Shown here: positions 25,957 through 35,258 of the stretch, one piece after another | How the letters are laid out: the number at the start of each line of letters is the position of its first letter | Numbering within the stretch: position 1 is the stretch's first letter | Source: Gammaproteobacteria bacterium | GTDB taxonomy: Bacteria > Pseudomonadota > Gammaproteobacteria > Eutrophobiales > Eutrophobiaceae | Direction of reading: 5' to 3' | Assembly (NCBI GenBank): GCA_030829985.1 | Contig: JAURNW010000019.1 | Coordinates: 25,279-89,278 of the forward strand | DNA: 64,000 bases | The notes under the pieces: generated by a model | What the model saw: only the letters and a program-made list of their open reading frames with translations | Databases searched by the model: none | What the model was told of the DNA's origin: nothing | Made by a program: the position numbers and the translations under genes

Positions 25957-26985
25957 TTATAGAGCGTCTTCTGATAATCGCTCTTCTTTAATAGTTCTAT
26001 TCAATAACATATTAATAAACTTTTGTTTAATCACTTTCGATGCATCACGATAATTATCGAACTTCACATGTTGGCTAGTATCGTCCAGATTCATTTCAAT
26101 TCCCCATAATGGTTTAATGCCAATCGGGTTCATTGAGTAACGGACATCACCTAGTATCTCAGGCCTTCCCGGATACTGACTTACGTAATTATCAGAGAAT
26201 ATTTCGAAGCGCTGAATGTCTTCAGCTAACAAGGAATTAGTATCCAGTTCTGGAAACGTTTCTGCCATATTAAATTGTTTTATGGAATCACCCTGGTAGA
26301 TCCGCTTTGATAAGCCTGCCCGTACTGCATCGACATAGAATGTATCGTTTGATAAATATACTGATCGCCATAACAAGGCATTACCAATAGTTGGTTTTAC
26401 TATTATCTTTTCAATCGTGTGTCCGCGTTGTGCAGCCAGATCAATTATCGATTTTTCAGCGCGATGCATTTGAGAAAATGTAAACAATAAATAAAAGCCT
26501 GCCAGAACAAGACCAATGCGACTAAAGTTTGAACTGGTCTTTTTATATCCAATCACAATTGCGGCTATTAATGTAATCGTAAATACAGGATCAACTATTG
26601 AAATAATATGCCATGAGATCCGCTCATCAATCAGAGGCCATAATAAATAGGTGCCGTAACTGGTACAGGCGTCGATAAACCCGCTTAATGAAAACCCCAT
26701 AAAACAATATAGGTATAGGCAGGCCGCAGATAACTTGTTGCGCAAAAACGGCCACAATAATAAAAAGGCAATCGCCGCACCAAAAGGAATAAAGAAGATT
26801 GAATGTGTAAAGTGACGATGAAATTCAAGCGAGAGTAAAGGATCGGAAGCCGAACGAATCAATATATCGGCGTCGGCAATCACACCGGCAACCAGACCAA
26901 TAATTGTCGCTAAACGAACATGTTCTTTTTTAGCAGCAGACTGAGCCAGCGCTGCACCTAAAACACCTTGCGTTACTATATCCAT
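25957..26985 (-). CDS. Membrane-bound metal-dependent hydrolase (DUF457/YdjM family)
   Basis: The N-terminus has the family pattern MDIVTQGVLGAALAQ, then AGVIADADIL and the His-rich FHRHFTHSIFF, which are the presumed metal ligands; further polar residues follow in GFIDACTSYGTYLLWP. Four to six membrane segments cover the first 180 residues, and a soluble domain of 160 residues ends the protein. Relatives are LexA-controlled in E. coli, but no SOS box was noted here. Reaction unknown. It follows the fructosamine kinase gene by seven bases. Confidence 0.87.
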   Translation of the reverse strand: MDIVTQGVLGAALAQSAAKKEHVRLATIIGLVAGVIADADILIRSASDPLLSLEFHRHFTHSIFFIPFGAAIAFLLLWPFLRNKLSAACLYLYCFMGFSLSGFIDACTSYGTYLLWPLIDERISWHIISIVDPVFTITLIAAIVIGYKKTSSNFSRIGLVLAGFYLLFTFSQMHRAEKSIIDLAAQRGHTIEKIIVKPTIGNALLWRSVYLSNDTFYVDAVRAGLSKRIYQGDSIKQFNMAETFPELDTNSLLAEDIQRFEIFSDNYVSQYPGRPEILGDVRYSMNPIGIKPLWGIEMNLDDTSQHVKFDNYRDASKVIKQKFINMLLNRTIKEERLSEDAL

Positions 26986-26992
26986 CGAGACT

Positions 26993-27868
26993 TTATATCA
27001 GGCTATCTATTGTCTTGATACAGCTTTGGTAATAATTGTAGCCGAATAATATGAAGTGATTCATTTCATGATACAAACGATACAAGCTAATGCGTTGTTC
27101 TGAACCCTCCTCTAGCGGCCAGACTTCTGCATAAGCTGCTTCGCAATTGCTATCGAAGCCACCAAACATTCGCATCATCCCTATCTCTGCTTCGCGATGA
27201 CCGTAATAGCTGGCGGGATCGAAGATGACCGGTTGTCCTTGTTCATTTGCGATTGCGTTTCCTGACCATAAATCACCATGCAAAAGTACAGCGGGTTCTT
27301 CGATATCACCTAATAATGTATCCAGTCGCGACATCAGTTTTTCACCCTTTGTTAATATGGGATCGCTTTTATCAGTAATCATTGCCAGGCGTTTTAATTG
27401 TAGACCTAATCTCTGTTCACGCCAGAATGTTAACCAATCATCCTGCCAGCTATTAATTTGTTTACTTAAACCGAGATAATTATCTTTATTAAAACCAAAT
27501 CGATCTTTTTTTGTTACTGTATGTAATTCGGCCAAACGACGCCCCATCTGTTCTTGCCAATCAGCAGCCGGGGCTCCTTCATTAAATGTTTCTATAACAA
27601 TAAAATCATCACTACAGGCTATGGGTTTGGGCACATGAATCACGCCCGGTTCTGATAACAATAGCAAGGCTTCGTATTCGGTTTCAAATAATCCAGGTCG
27701 GGTTTTTGATTCAGGATTTGTTTTTACAAAAAAATGTCGGCCATCTTTTAACGTCACAATTTGGCTGTCATTAATACAACCGCCATGCGCTATTTTGCTA
27801 TCAGCAAAATTGGCTTCTTTGCCTGTACTGGATGAAATGGCCGCTTCAATACGGGACTGGAGTGTCAT
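26993..27868 (-). CDS. Fructosamine/ketosamine 3-kinase family protein
   Basis: The 291-residue protein has the aminoglycoside-phosphotransferase-like fold of fructosamine kinases: GGCINDSQIV and HFFVKTN in the N-lobe, LHGDLWSGNAI with the catalytic Asp, and VIFDPASYYGHREAEIGMM with the Mg-binding Asp. Family members phosphorylate sugars attached to protein amines and thereby start protein deglycation. Its start overlaps the end of the LMW phosphatase gene by four bases; this kinase-phosphatase pairing recurs across bacteria and supports a joint deglycation role. Confidence 0.9.
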   Translation of the reverse strand: MTLQSRIEAAISSSTGKEANFADSKIAHGGCINDSQIVTLKDGRHFFVKTNPESKTRPGLFETEYEALLLLSEPGVIHVPKPIACSDDFIVIETFNEGAPAADWQEQMGRRLAELHTVTKKDRFGFNKDNYLGLSKQINSWQDDWLTFWREQRLGLQLKRLAMITDKSDPILTKGEKLMSRLDTLLGDIEEPAVLLHGDLWSGNAIANEQGQPVIFDPASYYGHREAEIGMMRMFGGFDSNCEAAYAEVWPLEEGSEQRISLYRLYHEMNHFILFGYNYYQSCIKTIDSLI

Positions 27869-28365
27869 TTATTATTTAGTAACTCAAGACAATGGGACAG
27901 CAGCGTGGGACAAGCTGATTCAATCATATCCAGCACTTGTTCAAATCCGGCCGTGCCACCGTAGTATGGATCGGGAACCGAAGGCGCATCGTAATTATCT
28001 GAATAGCCTTCAATGAAAGATCCTAATAAACGGAGATGTTGTTGTGCCCCTCCTGCCAGAGATTCCAACTCAATTAGATTATCCGTGTCCATTGCTACAA
28101 TCAGATCAAATGATTCTAAATCCTGTTGAGTCACTTTGCGTGCAAGAGATTTAAGCTGATAGCCTCGTTTTTTTGCTGACTCACGCATGCGAGCATCTGC
28201 AGGTTCACCTGTGTGATAGGCAATGGTGCCCGCTGAGTCGATGTGAAAATGATCGGCATAGCCATTATATTCGACATAATGTTGAAAAACGCCCTCGCCT
28301 GTTGGTGAACGACAGATATTGCCCATGCAGACAAAAAGCACACTGACCTTATTATCTGTTCTCAT
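27865..28365 (-). CDS. Low-molecular-weight protein-tyrosine-phosphatase-type enzyme
   Basis: The P-loop CMGNICRS (C13, R19) and the acid-base Asp in DPYYGG (D132) are intact in 166 residues. The family removes phosphate from tyrosine, but the member that pairs with fructosamine kinases is thought to act on ketosamine phosphates on proteins. The four-base overlap with that kinase gene points to coupled expression. It follows the DUF2288 gene by eight bases, so three genes probably form an operon that may continue into DUF457. Confidence 0.93.
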   Translation of the reverse strand: MRTDNKVSVLFVCMGNICRSPTGEGVFQHYVEYNGYADHFHIDSAGTIAYHTGEPADARMRESAKKRGYQLKSLARKVTQQDLESFDLIVAMDTDNLIELESLAGGAQQHLRLLGSFIEGYSDNYDAPSVPDPYYGGTAGFEQVLDMIESACPTLLSHCLELLNNK

Positions 28366-28373
28366 TAATTCAC

Positions 28374-28691
28374 CTAGGCAACGATGGGTTGTACCAGAAC
28401 CCAGGGCTTAATCACAACGGCCCATACTACGACCTTACTCTCATGCCATGCAGCAGCCTGTTCGTCACTGACATTGGCAACCAAACCACTTTTTACCCAT
28501 TCCTCGAATTGCTGTTTGTCATCATCAGACAAAACTCTGGCGACTTGTATCAGATCCAGTTTATGAGAAACATATACCGCCATACCGGTTGCAAAGAAAG
28601 GTAATAACTCGGTCCAGGCAATCTTGGAGGTTTCTCTGTTTATTTTCGCCAATACTTCCGCTGGCGTTTCATCATCAATATTTTTTTTCAT
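28374..28691 (-). CDS. DUF2288 family protein
   Basis: The 105-residue protein matches DUF2288 in length and in its conserved blocks: IAWTELLPFFATG, LDLIQVARVLSDDD and the C-terminal WAVVIKPWVLVQPIVA. Function is unknown. It is the first gene of the probable DUF2288-phosphatase-kinase operon; the divergent region to 28939 should contain the promoter. No signal peptide. Confidence 0.85.
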   Translation of the reverse strand: MKKNIDDETPAEVLAKINRETSKIAWTELLPFFATGMAVYVSHKLDLIQVARVLSDDDKQQFEEWVKSGLVANVSDEQAAAWHESKVVVWAVVIKPWVLVQPIVA

Positions 28692-28939
28692 GATTGTAGA
28701 ATTAATATTTATATGACCTGATTATAACGATAAGCCAGAGTTTAAAGAAAACTTATATTTTAAAGGTTATTAGTATTCACAATTTTTAAGAAATATCACA
28801 GGTACTACTAAATCTGAAAAAGGGACATTAATTTTGTAGTCATTAAGAAAGAAAATATCTTATAAAAATGGCAAATAATTCAACATATAGACAAATAAAT
28901 TGCGATAATACATCTACATAGTTTATTTAAAGGAATGTC

Positions 28940-29488
28940 ATGAGCGACACTAAAGAAGTACAAAACCCTGCAGAGAATATTATTATCTCCCAAACAGTTG
29001 CGATTCTGGTAGACGGTAACAATATAGAACGCAGTATTCACACTGAAGCAAACGATACTAATACCATGCTCAATTTTGATGCATTGATTCCCAAATTATT
29101 GGTTAATCGTGGCCTGAGTCGTCTCGTCTATTTTCGCGAAGGGAAACATATTTCGAACAAGCTACAGGAACGATTACATAATTTTTATCATGGCTCTGTC
29201 AGACCTTGCCATAAAAGTGCAGATATTCCTCTATCAATTAATGCCATACAGCTAGCGCACAAAGTCGATACCATCATCATTATGTCGGGCGATTCAGATT
29301 ATATTGAACTGGTTCGACACTTGAAGTCTGAAGGTGTCAGGGTAGAGATTGCCGCTGTGGAAAGTACAACTTCAAGATTCATGATAGAAGAAACAGATTA
29401 CTTCCATCAAATAACCAAGGATGACTGGTTTACGCTTCCAACTAAAAAACCTCAAAAACGTCGTAGCAAAAAAGCGGATTCCAAATAG
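28940..29488 (+). CDS. NYN-domain (LabA/DUF88-like) putative ribonuclease
   Basis: A PIN-like NYN domain spans about residues 20-160. The metal-binding acidic residues are in AILVDGNNIE and in IIIMSGDSDYIELVRHL. The 182-residue protein ends in a very basic tail (KKPQKRRSKKADSK) that could contact RNA. NYN proteins are thought to cleave RNA, but the substrate of this branch is unknown. AAAGGA precedes the ATG at normal distance. It stands as a single gene. Confidence 0.87.
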   Translation: MSDTKEVQNPAENIIISQTVAILVDGNNIERSIHTEANDTNTMLNFDALIPKLLVNRGLSRLVYFREGKHISNKLQERLHNFYHGSVRPCHKSADIPLSINAIQLAHKVDTIIIMSGDSDYIELVRHLKSEGVRVEIAAVESTTSRFMIEETDYFHQITKDDWFTLPTKKPQKRRSKKADSK

Positions 29489-29620
29489 TTAATTTTCGTT
29501 TGTGCTATGTTAATCTAGATCAATATAGTAAGTACCTGAATACCTAACATTGAAGATAATGTTAATTTATACAATTAAATTATATCTCTTCGAGATAAAT
29601 AAATATAAAGGCTGATTCAA

Positions 29621-30085
29621 ATGAAATTATTAAGCGCACTATTCTTTATTCTTTCTATATCTGCACCAACTATTAGTTATTGTCAGGATGACAGTAATAA
29701 CTATCTACTGCATGCGGAATCAAGTGAACGACTAACCACTATTATGCGCCGCCTATTTTCGATAACTCATGAAGAAAGAATCGAAGAGAATCTCAGCTTA
29801 ACAAAAGCTGATGCGAATGCGTTATCTGAAGCAGTCGAGGAACTGTTGTTTTACGCTGAACTGATGTCAGCAAAGGTTCCAGCAACTGAACTGGAGGAAA
29901 ATCAGCACGTCGTTTTTAATGCTATGGCAAACCAGTTATACGATGAATCCTATAATATAAAACAATTAGTGAAAAACTATGACTTTGATATTGCAGACAG
30001 CGGTCAGGAGCAGATTATCTATACTGCGTTTGAACGCTTAAATCGTACCTGCGCTGCTTGTCATCAATTATTTCGAGATAAGTAG
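29621..30085 (+). CDS. Periplasmic cytochrome c' type (class II) monohaem protein
   Basis: A signal peptide of about 21 residues is followed by a mostly helical domain and a single haem-binding CAACH at residues 144-148, next to the C-terminus, as in class II cytochromes c. The family forms a four-helix bundle and binds NO or CO or transfers electrons. The second half (FERLNRTCAACHQLFRDK) fits cytochrome c', while the N-terminal part is diverged. No partner redox gene is next to it. Confidence 0.8.
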   Translation: MKLLSALFFILSISAPTISYCQDDSNNYLLHAESSERLTTIMRRLFSITHEERIEENLSLTKADANALSEAVEELLFYAELMSAKVPATELEENQHVVFNAMANQLYDESYNIKQLVKNYDFDIADSGQEQIIYTAFERLNRTCAACHQLFRDK

Positions 30086-30362
30086 AATAAAGACCCTAGC
30101 CATTTGTGTTGAAATATTTCTATTACAACACCAAAAATCAGTAAGTTAACAATAATATCTACTTAACACTCATCTACTTTCGGGTTAACAGATAGCGCCT
30201 TGTCGCGTACCAAAACTGCATAATTTCAATCAAATTTGAAATATTGAGCTTAGATCTGCATAGTAACGCCTTTTAACTACCCAAAATAAGACCTGATTGT
30301 TCTGGCATCGTATGTTTTAGCGCTGGTATAAGTAGGTATATACAACATCACTGGAGGAAAAC

Positions 30363-30845
30363 GTGCAGCTTACAAAAGACAAGGTCGCAGTTCTCAATTA
30401 CACCCTGAAAGATAAAGACAACAAAATAATGGACCAATCCGATGATGGGACTTTTACCTATCTACATGGTGCCAAAAATCTCATTCCGGCATTGGAAAAT
30501 GCATTGGAAGGCAAACAGGCTGGTGATAAGGTCAATGTGGTTGTCGAACCTGAAAATGCTTATGGTCATCGCGATGAGAAAAAAATACAGCGCGTGCCCA
30601 GGAAAATGTTTCCACCCGAACAGGAACTGGCAGTAGGTATGCCATTCCAATCTGCAACACCTGATGGAACTGCTGTTAATGTTGTAATTACGGCACTTGA
30701 AGAGCATGAAGTCGTCATCGATGGAAACCATCCTCTGGCAGGTATGGCATTACACTTTGATATAGATCTTCTTGAAGTAAGAGACGCATCTGAAGAAGAA
30801 CTCGCACATGGACATGTCCATGGTCCTGGTGGTCATCAACATTAA
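30363..30845 (+). CDS. slyD: FKBP-type peptidyl-prolyl isomerase SlyD
   Basis: The 160-residue protein has the FKBP domain split by the insert-in-flap chaperone domain (PENAYGHRDEKKIQRVPRKM) and ends in a histidine-rich tail (GHVHGPGGHQH) that binds nickel. It catalyses proline isomerisation and helps protein and metal-centre folding. Translation starts at GTG 30363, with GGAGG five bases before it. The HopJ-type gene follows after 27 bases. Confidence 0.94.
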   Translation: MQLTKDKVAVLNYTLKDKDNKIMDQSDDGTFTYLHGAKNLIPALENALEGKQAGDKVNVVVEPENAYGHRDEKKIQRVPRKMFPPEQELAVGMPFQSATPDGTAVNVVITALEEHEVVIDGNHPLAGMALHFDIDLLEVRDASEEELAHGHVHGPGGHQH

Positions 30846-30872
30846 TATCAGCCAGTATCTATAATTAATATT

Positions 30873-31220
30873 ATGTTATTGCAAGATTTTCTGGATCAGC
30901 TACGTGCTGATCCAGAATCAATTGAATTTTCTACCACAATTGAAACGATTGATTCGAATTACGAATATAATCCAACAAATTTTACTAATGGTACTCAGCA
31001 GAATAATGCTGGTGAGAATGAAGGCTCTTGCAAAATATTGGCCTTTGCCTATATAAATAATTTAACGGTCACAGAAACGTTAAATTGCTTTGGCCACTAT
31101 TTTCGTGAAGATGTCCTGGGTAACCCAACGGGTAATGATCATCAAAATATCAGGCAGTTTATTCTGGATGGTTTTGAAGGAATTAAATTTGATAAGTTGC
31201 CGCTGCAATTCAGGCGTTGA
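30873..31220 (+). CDS. HopJ type III effector family protein
   Basis: The 115-residue protein matches the HopJ family: FLDQLRADPESIEFSTTIETI at the start (a helix and an E-F-xx-T pattern), the GENEGSCKILAFAYI block and the final NIRQFILDGFEGIKF. Despite the family name, most members are ordinary housekeeping proteins in bacteria without type III secretion, and none is seen here. Function unknown. It follows slyD by 27 bases, so it may share that transcript. Confidence 0.88.
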   Translation: MLLQDFLDQLRADPESIEFSTTIETIDSNYEYNPTNFTNGTQQNNAGENEGSCKILAFAYINNLTVTETLNCFGHYFREDVLGNPTGNDHQNIRQFILDGFEGIKFDKLPLQFRR

Positions 31221-31232
31221 ATGTGAAATTTA

Positions 31233-32429
31233 TCAAACAACCAACCCGGCAACATATCCTGAAGACCAGGCCCACTGAAAATTGAAACCACCAAGATGAC
31301 CTGTCACATCGACAACTTCACCAATAAAATATAAACCCGGCCGAGTCTTGGCTTCCATCGTTCTGGAAGACAAATAATCCGTATCAACACCTCCCAAAGT
31401 TACTTCAGCCGTACGGTAGCCTTCTGTACCGGAAGGTACCAGACGCCAATTAGACAAATGGCTAGCGATTTCAAGCAAACTTTTATCTGTCACATCAGTG
31501 ATAAGTTTTTCAGCACTATCTGGCCAGAATAATTCCTGACATTCTTCTACCAGTTTTTTGGGTAATTTCTTTGTGAATACATTACGTAATAATGTTTTTG
31601 GGTTATCCCGTTTGGCTTTTTTTAATAGTGCAGTAATTTCTTCTTCTGGCATCAAGTCGATATGAATAGGCTCTCCCGGATTCCAGTAACTCGATGACTG
31701 TAAGGCAGCAGGTCCGCTGATACCCCGGTGCGTAAAAAGAATATTCTCGTGAAACTGCTTTCTTTCGGTAGACAAAAGAACCTTTTGAGACACACCACTT
31801 AACCGTTCTGATAAATCTTTTATATGATCGCTGAATGTAAAAGGAACAAGACCTGCTCTTGTGGGTATAACAGGCAATTTAAATTGATTTGCTAATTTAT
31901 AACCAAAATTAGTAGCGCCCATTTTTGGAATGGATAAACCACCAGATGCTATCACCAGGCTATGTGTCCTCAACTTGCCGATATTACTGTTTAAAATAAA
32001 CTGTTGATCGGAATTATGTTCGGGCTCGGTAATTGAAGTTACATGACATTGCGTTTGAATAGTAACACCTGCCTGCTCGCATTCTTTAATGAGCATCGCC
32101 AGGATTTCCTTTGCAGAACCTTTACAAAATAGTTGTCCGTGTTGTCTTTCTTCATAGGGTATAGCATGTTTTTCAACCAGCGCAATGAAGTCCCATTGTG
32201 TATAGCGACTCAAGGCAGACTTACAAAAGTGTGGGTTATTTGACAGAAAACAATCAGGCTCAATATTGAGATTTGTAAAATTACATCGCCCACCACCCGA
32301 CATCAGAATTTTTTTACCCACCTTATTGCTACTATCGAGAATAAGGACGCGACGACCACGCTGACCTGCCGCTATTGCACAAAGCAAGCCCGATGCACCA
32401 CCACCAATAATAATGACATCATATATCAT
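31233..32429 (-). CDS. FAD-dependent oxidoreductase, HI0933/YhiN (BaiN-like) family
   Basis: An N-terminal Rossmann motif (IIIGGGASGLLCAIAA) binds FAD, and KKILMSGGGRCNFTN is the hallmark of the HI0933 family. The C-terminal TLGGVDTDYLSSRTMEAK and GLYFIGEVVDVTGHLGGFN complete the flavin domain. The 398-residue length is normal. The substrate is not known; some relatives act on unsaturated steroids or similar compounds. The stop codon is 12 bases from the convergent HopJ gene. Confidence 0.92.
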   Translation of the reverse strand: MIYDVIIIGGGASGLLCAIAAGQRGRRVLILDSSNKVGKKILMSGGGRCNFTNLNIEPDCFLSNNPHFCKSALSRYTQWDFIALVEKHAIPYEERQHGQLFCKGSAKEILAMLIKECEQAGVTIQTQCHVTSITEPEHNSDQQFILNSNIGKLRTHSLVIASGGLSIPKMGATNFGYKLANQFKLPVIPTRAGLVPFTFSDHIKDLSERLSGVSQKVLLSTERKQFHENILFTHRGISGPAALQSSSYWNPGEPIHIDLMPEEEITALLKKAKRDNPKTLLRNVFTKKLPKKLVEECQELFWPDSAEKLITDVTDKSLLEIASHLSNWRLVPSGTEGYRTAEVTLGGVDTDYLSSRTMEAKTRPGLYFIGEVVDVTGHLGGFNFQWAWSSGYVAGLVV

Positions 32430-32459
32430 GATAAGCGGCCTTAGTCGTTGAATTGTGCG

Positions 32460-32771
32460 TTACAGAAATGAACAACAATAATCCGTGACACTCAAGGCAC
32501 GAATATCAAATGCTGAATTCCCGGGCACATTAAATTCTTCACCCGCCTTAATCTTGGTCCAGTTATCATCCTCATCCAAACGATATTCAACCGTGCCCTG
32601 TGTGATCTGCATTAATTCAGGAGCAGCTGTATTAAAGTGATATTCACCGGGAAGTATCACACCTAATGTCTTCTTGGTTCCATCAAGGAAAAGTACTGTG
32701 CGACTGGTCACATTCCCCTCAAAATAGATGTTGGCTTTAATATCAATAGATACTTGTTCAAATGTATTCAC
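32460..32771 (-). CDS. ppnP: Pyrimidine/purine nucleoside phosphorylase PpnP
   Basis: The small single-domain cupin of 103 residues has the family blocks ANIYFEGNVTSRTVLF, KKTLGVILPGEYHF and EEFNVPGNSAFDI. PpnP splits a broad range of nucleosides with phosphate and works in the cytoplasm in salvage. The C-terminal DYCCSFL is slightly longer than in E. coli. It lies upstream of the HI0933 gene with 30 bases between. Confidence 0.93.
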   Translation of the reverse strand: MNTFEQVSIDIKANIYFEGNVTSRTVLFLDGTKKTLGVILPGEYHFNTAAPELMQITQGTVEYRLDEDDNWTKIKAGEEFNVPGNSAFDIRALSVTDYCCSFL

Positions 32772-32842
32772 TTCTTACTCCAATAAATTATTAATTCTGG
32801 CTGTATAATACCGCACACCTGTAATTCATTGTTGTCATTTTA

Positions 32843-33766
32843 ATGCCCGATATAATAAAACCTGACCTGGTTCAAATAGAAACTGAACTGGGAATCAATC
32901 GCAAAGCAGCCATTATTGAACCGGTACAACACCCTGCTCTGGCGTATAACAAAGTGCAGCTACACATAAAACGGGACGATTTATTACATCCTGTTATCTC
33001 TGGCAATAAATGGCGAAAGCTAAAATACATACTCCTGCATGCGCTTAATAAAGGTCATCAACACCTGATTAGTATGGGTGGCGCTTATTCAAACCACTTA
33101 CATGCTCTAGCCTATATCGGCCATAAACTAAATCTGAAAACAACCGGTTTAATACGTGGTGAAGAACCTGAAAAAGACAATAAAACATTATCTGATTTAC
33201 GCCGATGGGGTATGACACTTGAGTTTGTCAGTCGAAGTCGATTTCGTGAACTCAGAAAATATCGAACTTTCGATTCAGAACCTGCAAAGCTATACAATGG
33301 ATTCTGGATACCCGAAGGTGGTGCAAATCAGGAGGCATTACGCGGTGTGGGTGAAATCCTGAAAGAAATTGATATGGAGTTTAATACACTGGCAATAGCC
33401 TGCGGCACAGGAACCACACTGGCGGGCCTTGCAAAAAAACTCCCCCGTACTCATCGAGTACTTGGTTTCTCTGCACTTAAAGGTGGTGGCTTTCTGGAGA
33501 AAGATGTCAAAAAATTGTTAAAAGATAAATCTATTAATAACTGGTCGATCAATTTTGATTATCACTTTGGCGGTTTTGCAAAGACCACTGATGAATTAAC
33601 TTCCTTCATAAATGAGATTCAGTCCTATAACGACATCCCGCTTGAACCAATCTATAACGGGAAAATGTTATTTGGACTAATCGATATGATTAAAAATGAG
33701 CGTTTTAAGAAAGGACAAACAATCATTGCCATTCATACTGGTGGCCTGCAAGGCGATCGTAATTAA
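32843..33766 (+). CDS. PLP-dependent D-cysteine desulfhydrase / ACC-deaminase-like enzyme
   Basis: The 307-residue protein is a fold-type II PLP enzyme. The Schiff-base lysine is in SGNKWRKLKY; GGAYSNHLHALAYIG binds the cofactor ring, and ACGTGTTLAGL is the phosphate-binding loop. It should deaminate or desulfhydrate a D-amino acid or aminocyclopropane carboxylate; sequence alone does not separate these. It is transcribed away from ppnP across 71 bases. Confidence 0.88.
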   Translation: MPDIIKPDLVQIETELGINRKAAIIEPVQHPALAYNKVQLHIKRDDLLHPVISGNKWRKLKYILLHALNKGHQHLISMGGAYSNHLHALAYIGHKLNLKTTGLIRGEEPEKDNKTLSDLRRWGMTLEFVSRSRFRELRKYRTFDSEPAKLYNGFWIPEGGANQEALRGVGEILKEIDMEFNTLAIACGTGTTLAGLAKKLPRTHRVLGFSALKGGGFLEKDVKKLLKDKSINNWSINFDYHFGGFAKTTDELTSFINEIQSYNDIPLEPIYNGKMLFGLIDMIKNERFKKGQTIIAIHTGGLQGDRN

Positions 33767-33831
33767 CTGTCTGGAGATTCTATCTACAAGTACCTACAAT
33801 AGAATTATGTGAATCTCGCATTTCGTAACAG

Positions 33832-34248
33832 CTAATCAGATTTAACAACCTGCATTTCATCATTTAACAACCGCCCGCTACCCGCTTTTACATCTCTACA
33901 GATAACATCGTAAATTTCACTACAAAATACTAATTGGTAATGACTACATCCATCCATGTGCGCAGGATTGAACTGTTTTAACCAGGGCGAATCATCTATT
34001 TTAAATATTGCAGCAGCAGAATCCTCGGTGATTAAATTATTACCATGCACGTCTTCGACAGCCATTGAAAATGCTTCGAGACCTATGAGTGCTATGTTTT
34101 TTATCTTTTCTTCAAGATTTGCATCCTCAGGATTATAATATTCAAAACCTTTTAATATTATCCCACCATGCGACCAAATTGCTCGTTCCAGACTGGGTCC
34201 TTTACCATCGTGATGAAACTCGTCTTCTAATATTGCTGTTGTTTTCAT
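33832..34248 (-). CDS. Conserved hypothetical protein (138 aa)
   Basis: I do not recognise a family. The protein has no signal peptide or membrane segment; it contains alternating beta and helix patterns (RAIWSHGGIILKGFEYYN, NIALIGLEAFSMAVEDVHG and SHYQLVFCSEIYDVI). The last contains a possible Cys-based site, but nothing marks an enzyme. The first 25 residues read like a substrate- or partner-binding segment rich in acidic and His residues. It stands alone between two transcripts. Confidence 0.55.
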   Translation of the reverse strand: MKTTAILEDEFHHDGKGPSLERAIWSHGGIILKGFEYYNPEDANLEEKIKNIALIGLEAFSMAVEDVHGNNLITEDSAAAIFKIDDSPWLKQFNPAHMDGCSHYQLVFCSEIYDVICRDVKAGSGRLLNDEMQVVKSD

Positions 34249-34382
34249 TTTTATAAATTCACCAATTGTTTATATTATATTGCGGCTAGTTAATGAACAG
34301 ATTTTGCTCTATGTTCAATTCGGGTGGATCTTAGCATTATTATTCATCCGATCAAAAACACTGACGAACAAGGCTTTGTTGA

Positions 34383-35258
34383 TTATTTTGCCTCAAGACA
34401 TATTTTCAACAAATCATTACCGTGTCTGCTCACTGTTTTCTCTCCAATTTTTTCTATTGTTAATAAGTCTGCTTCGTTCTCAGGTAACTGTTTTGCCATC
34501 TCTACCAGTGATATATCGGGCAAAATCCATTTCCGCGGCCTATTTCGCTTACGCGCCGTTATTTCTCGCCATGCGGCTAATCGTTTTATGGCATCCAGAT
34601 GCTTACCGTTCATCCTTTTCGCGGCGAATATTTTTTTCCACATTAAATCTGGATCAGGCTGGTAGGTTTCTGCTTTTGCTAACTTTTCTATTTGTGCATT
34701 AAAATCATGTAACTTATCAAGCCCTTTGATTTTTTCTAAAAAGACTTCATAGACTTTCCCAAGATAAATCACATCATCTATCGCATACTGAAGCTTGTCT
34801 TCCGTTAAAGGTCTTTTTTTCCAGTCAGCTCTTGCATGACCCTTGTCCAGTTCTATATTTAATACTTCCTTAACCAGATTTCCGTATCCAATACCTTTCG
34901 CATAGTCCAGCAACGGTGCGGCTATTTGTGTATCAAACAATGGTGTTGGAACATTCCCTTTTATATTAAAAAATAACTCAAGATCCTGATGTGCAGAATG
35001 AAAAACTTTTGTGATTGATTCCTGATAAAGCAAGTCATACAAAGGTTCCAGGTTTTTAATCGCTATGGGATCGATAATCGCGTTCAAAACCCCGTTTGAA
35101 ATTTGTACCAGACATAACTCAGGATAATAGGTACTGACTCGTTCAAATTCAGTATCGACTGCTAACCATTCTGAGCCACTGAATTTTCCACATACCTGTA
35201 TTAATGAAGCTTCATCATCTATAAATGAGAAAGGCTCGTTTTGGATGTTGTTGATAAT
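34383..35258 (-). CDS. rnd: Ribonuclease D, non-canonical start codon
   Basis: The DEDD exonuclease motifs are all visible: DTE in WLAVDTEFERV (35148-35156), HSAHQDLELFF, and YAIDDVIYLGKVYE. An HRDC domain follows (KIFAAKRMNGKHLDAIKRLA and on), but the second HRDC of E. coli RNase D is absent. The frame is open from a TAG at 35262-35264, yet no ATG, GTG, TTG or CTG occurs before the DTE motif. AGGTAGGA lies just after the TAG, so initiation at AUU (35258) or AUC (35255) is the likeliest reading, giving about 291 residues. A TTG at 35087 would remove the first catalytic motif. It follows the serine hydrolase gene by 25 bases. Confidence 0.85.
   Translation of the reverse strand: MINNIQNEPFSFIDDEASLIQVCGKFSGSEWLAVDTEFERVSTYYPELCLVQISNGVLNAIIDPIAIKNLEPLYDLLYQESITKVFHSAHQDLELFFNIKGNVPTPLFDTQIAAPLLDYAKGIGYGNLVKEVLNIELDKGHARADWKKRPLTEDKLQYAIDDVIYLGKVYEVFLEKIKGLDKLHDFNAQIEKLAKAETYQPDPDLMWKKIFAAKRMNGKHLDAIKRLAAWREITARKRNRPRKWILPDISLVEMAKQLPENEADLLTIEKIGEKTVSRHGNDLLKICLEAK

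Noticed and set aside
30106..30131. GTGTTG/CAACAC inverted repeat after the cytochrome gene as terminator
   Set aside because: Weak six-base stem with 14-base loop and no T run.
30873..31220. HopJ protein as a sign of type III secretion
   Set aside because: The family is widespread in free-living bacteria and no secretion genes are present in the window.
34280..34702. Plus-strand open frame of 140 codons with hydrophobic residues
   Set aside because: It is antisense to the well-supported RNase D gene; the hydrophobic run mirrors its codon pattern.
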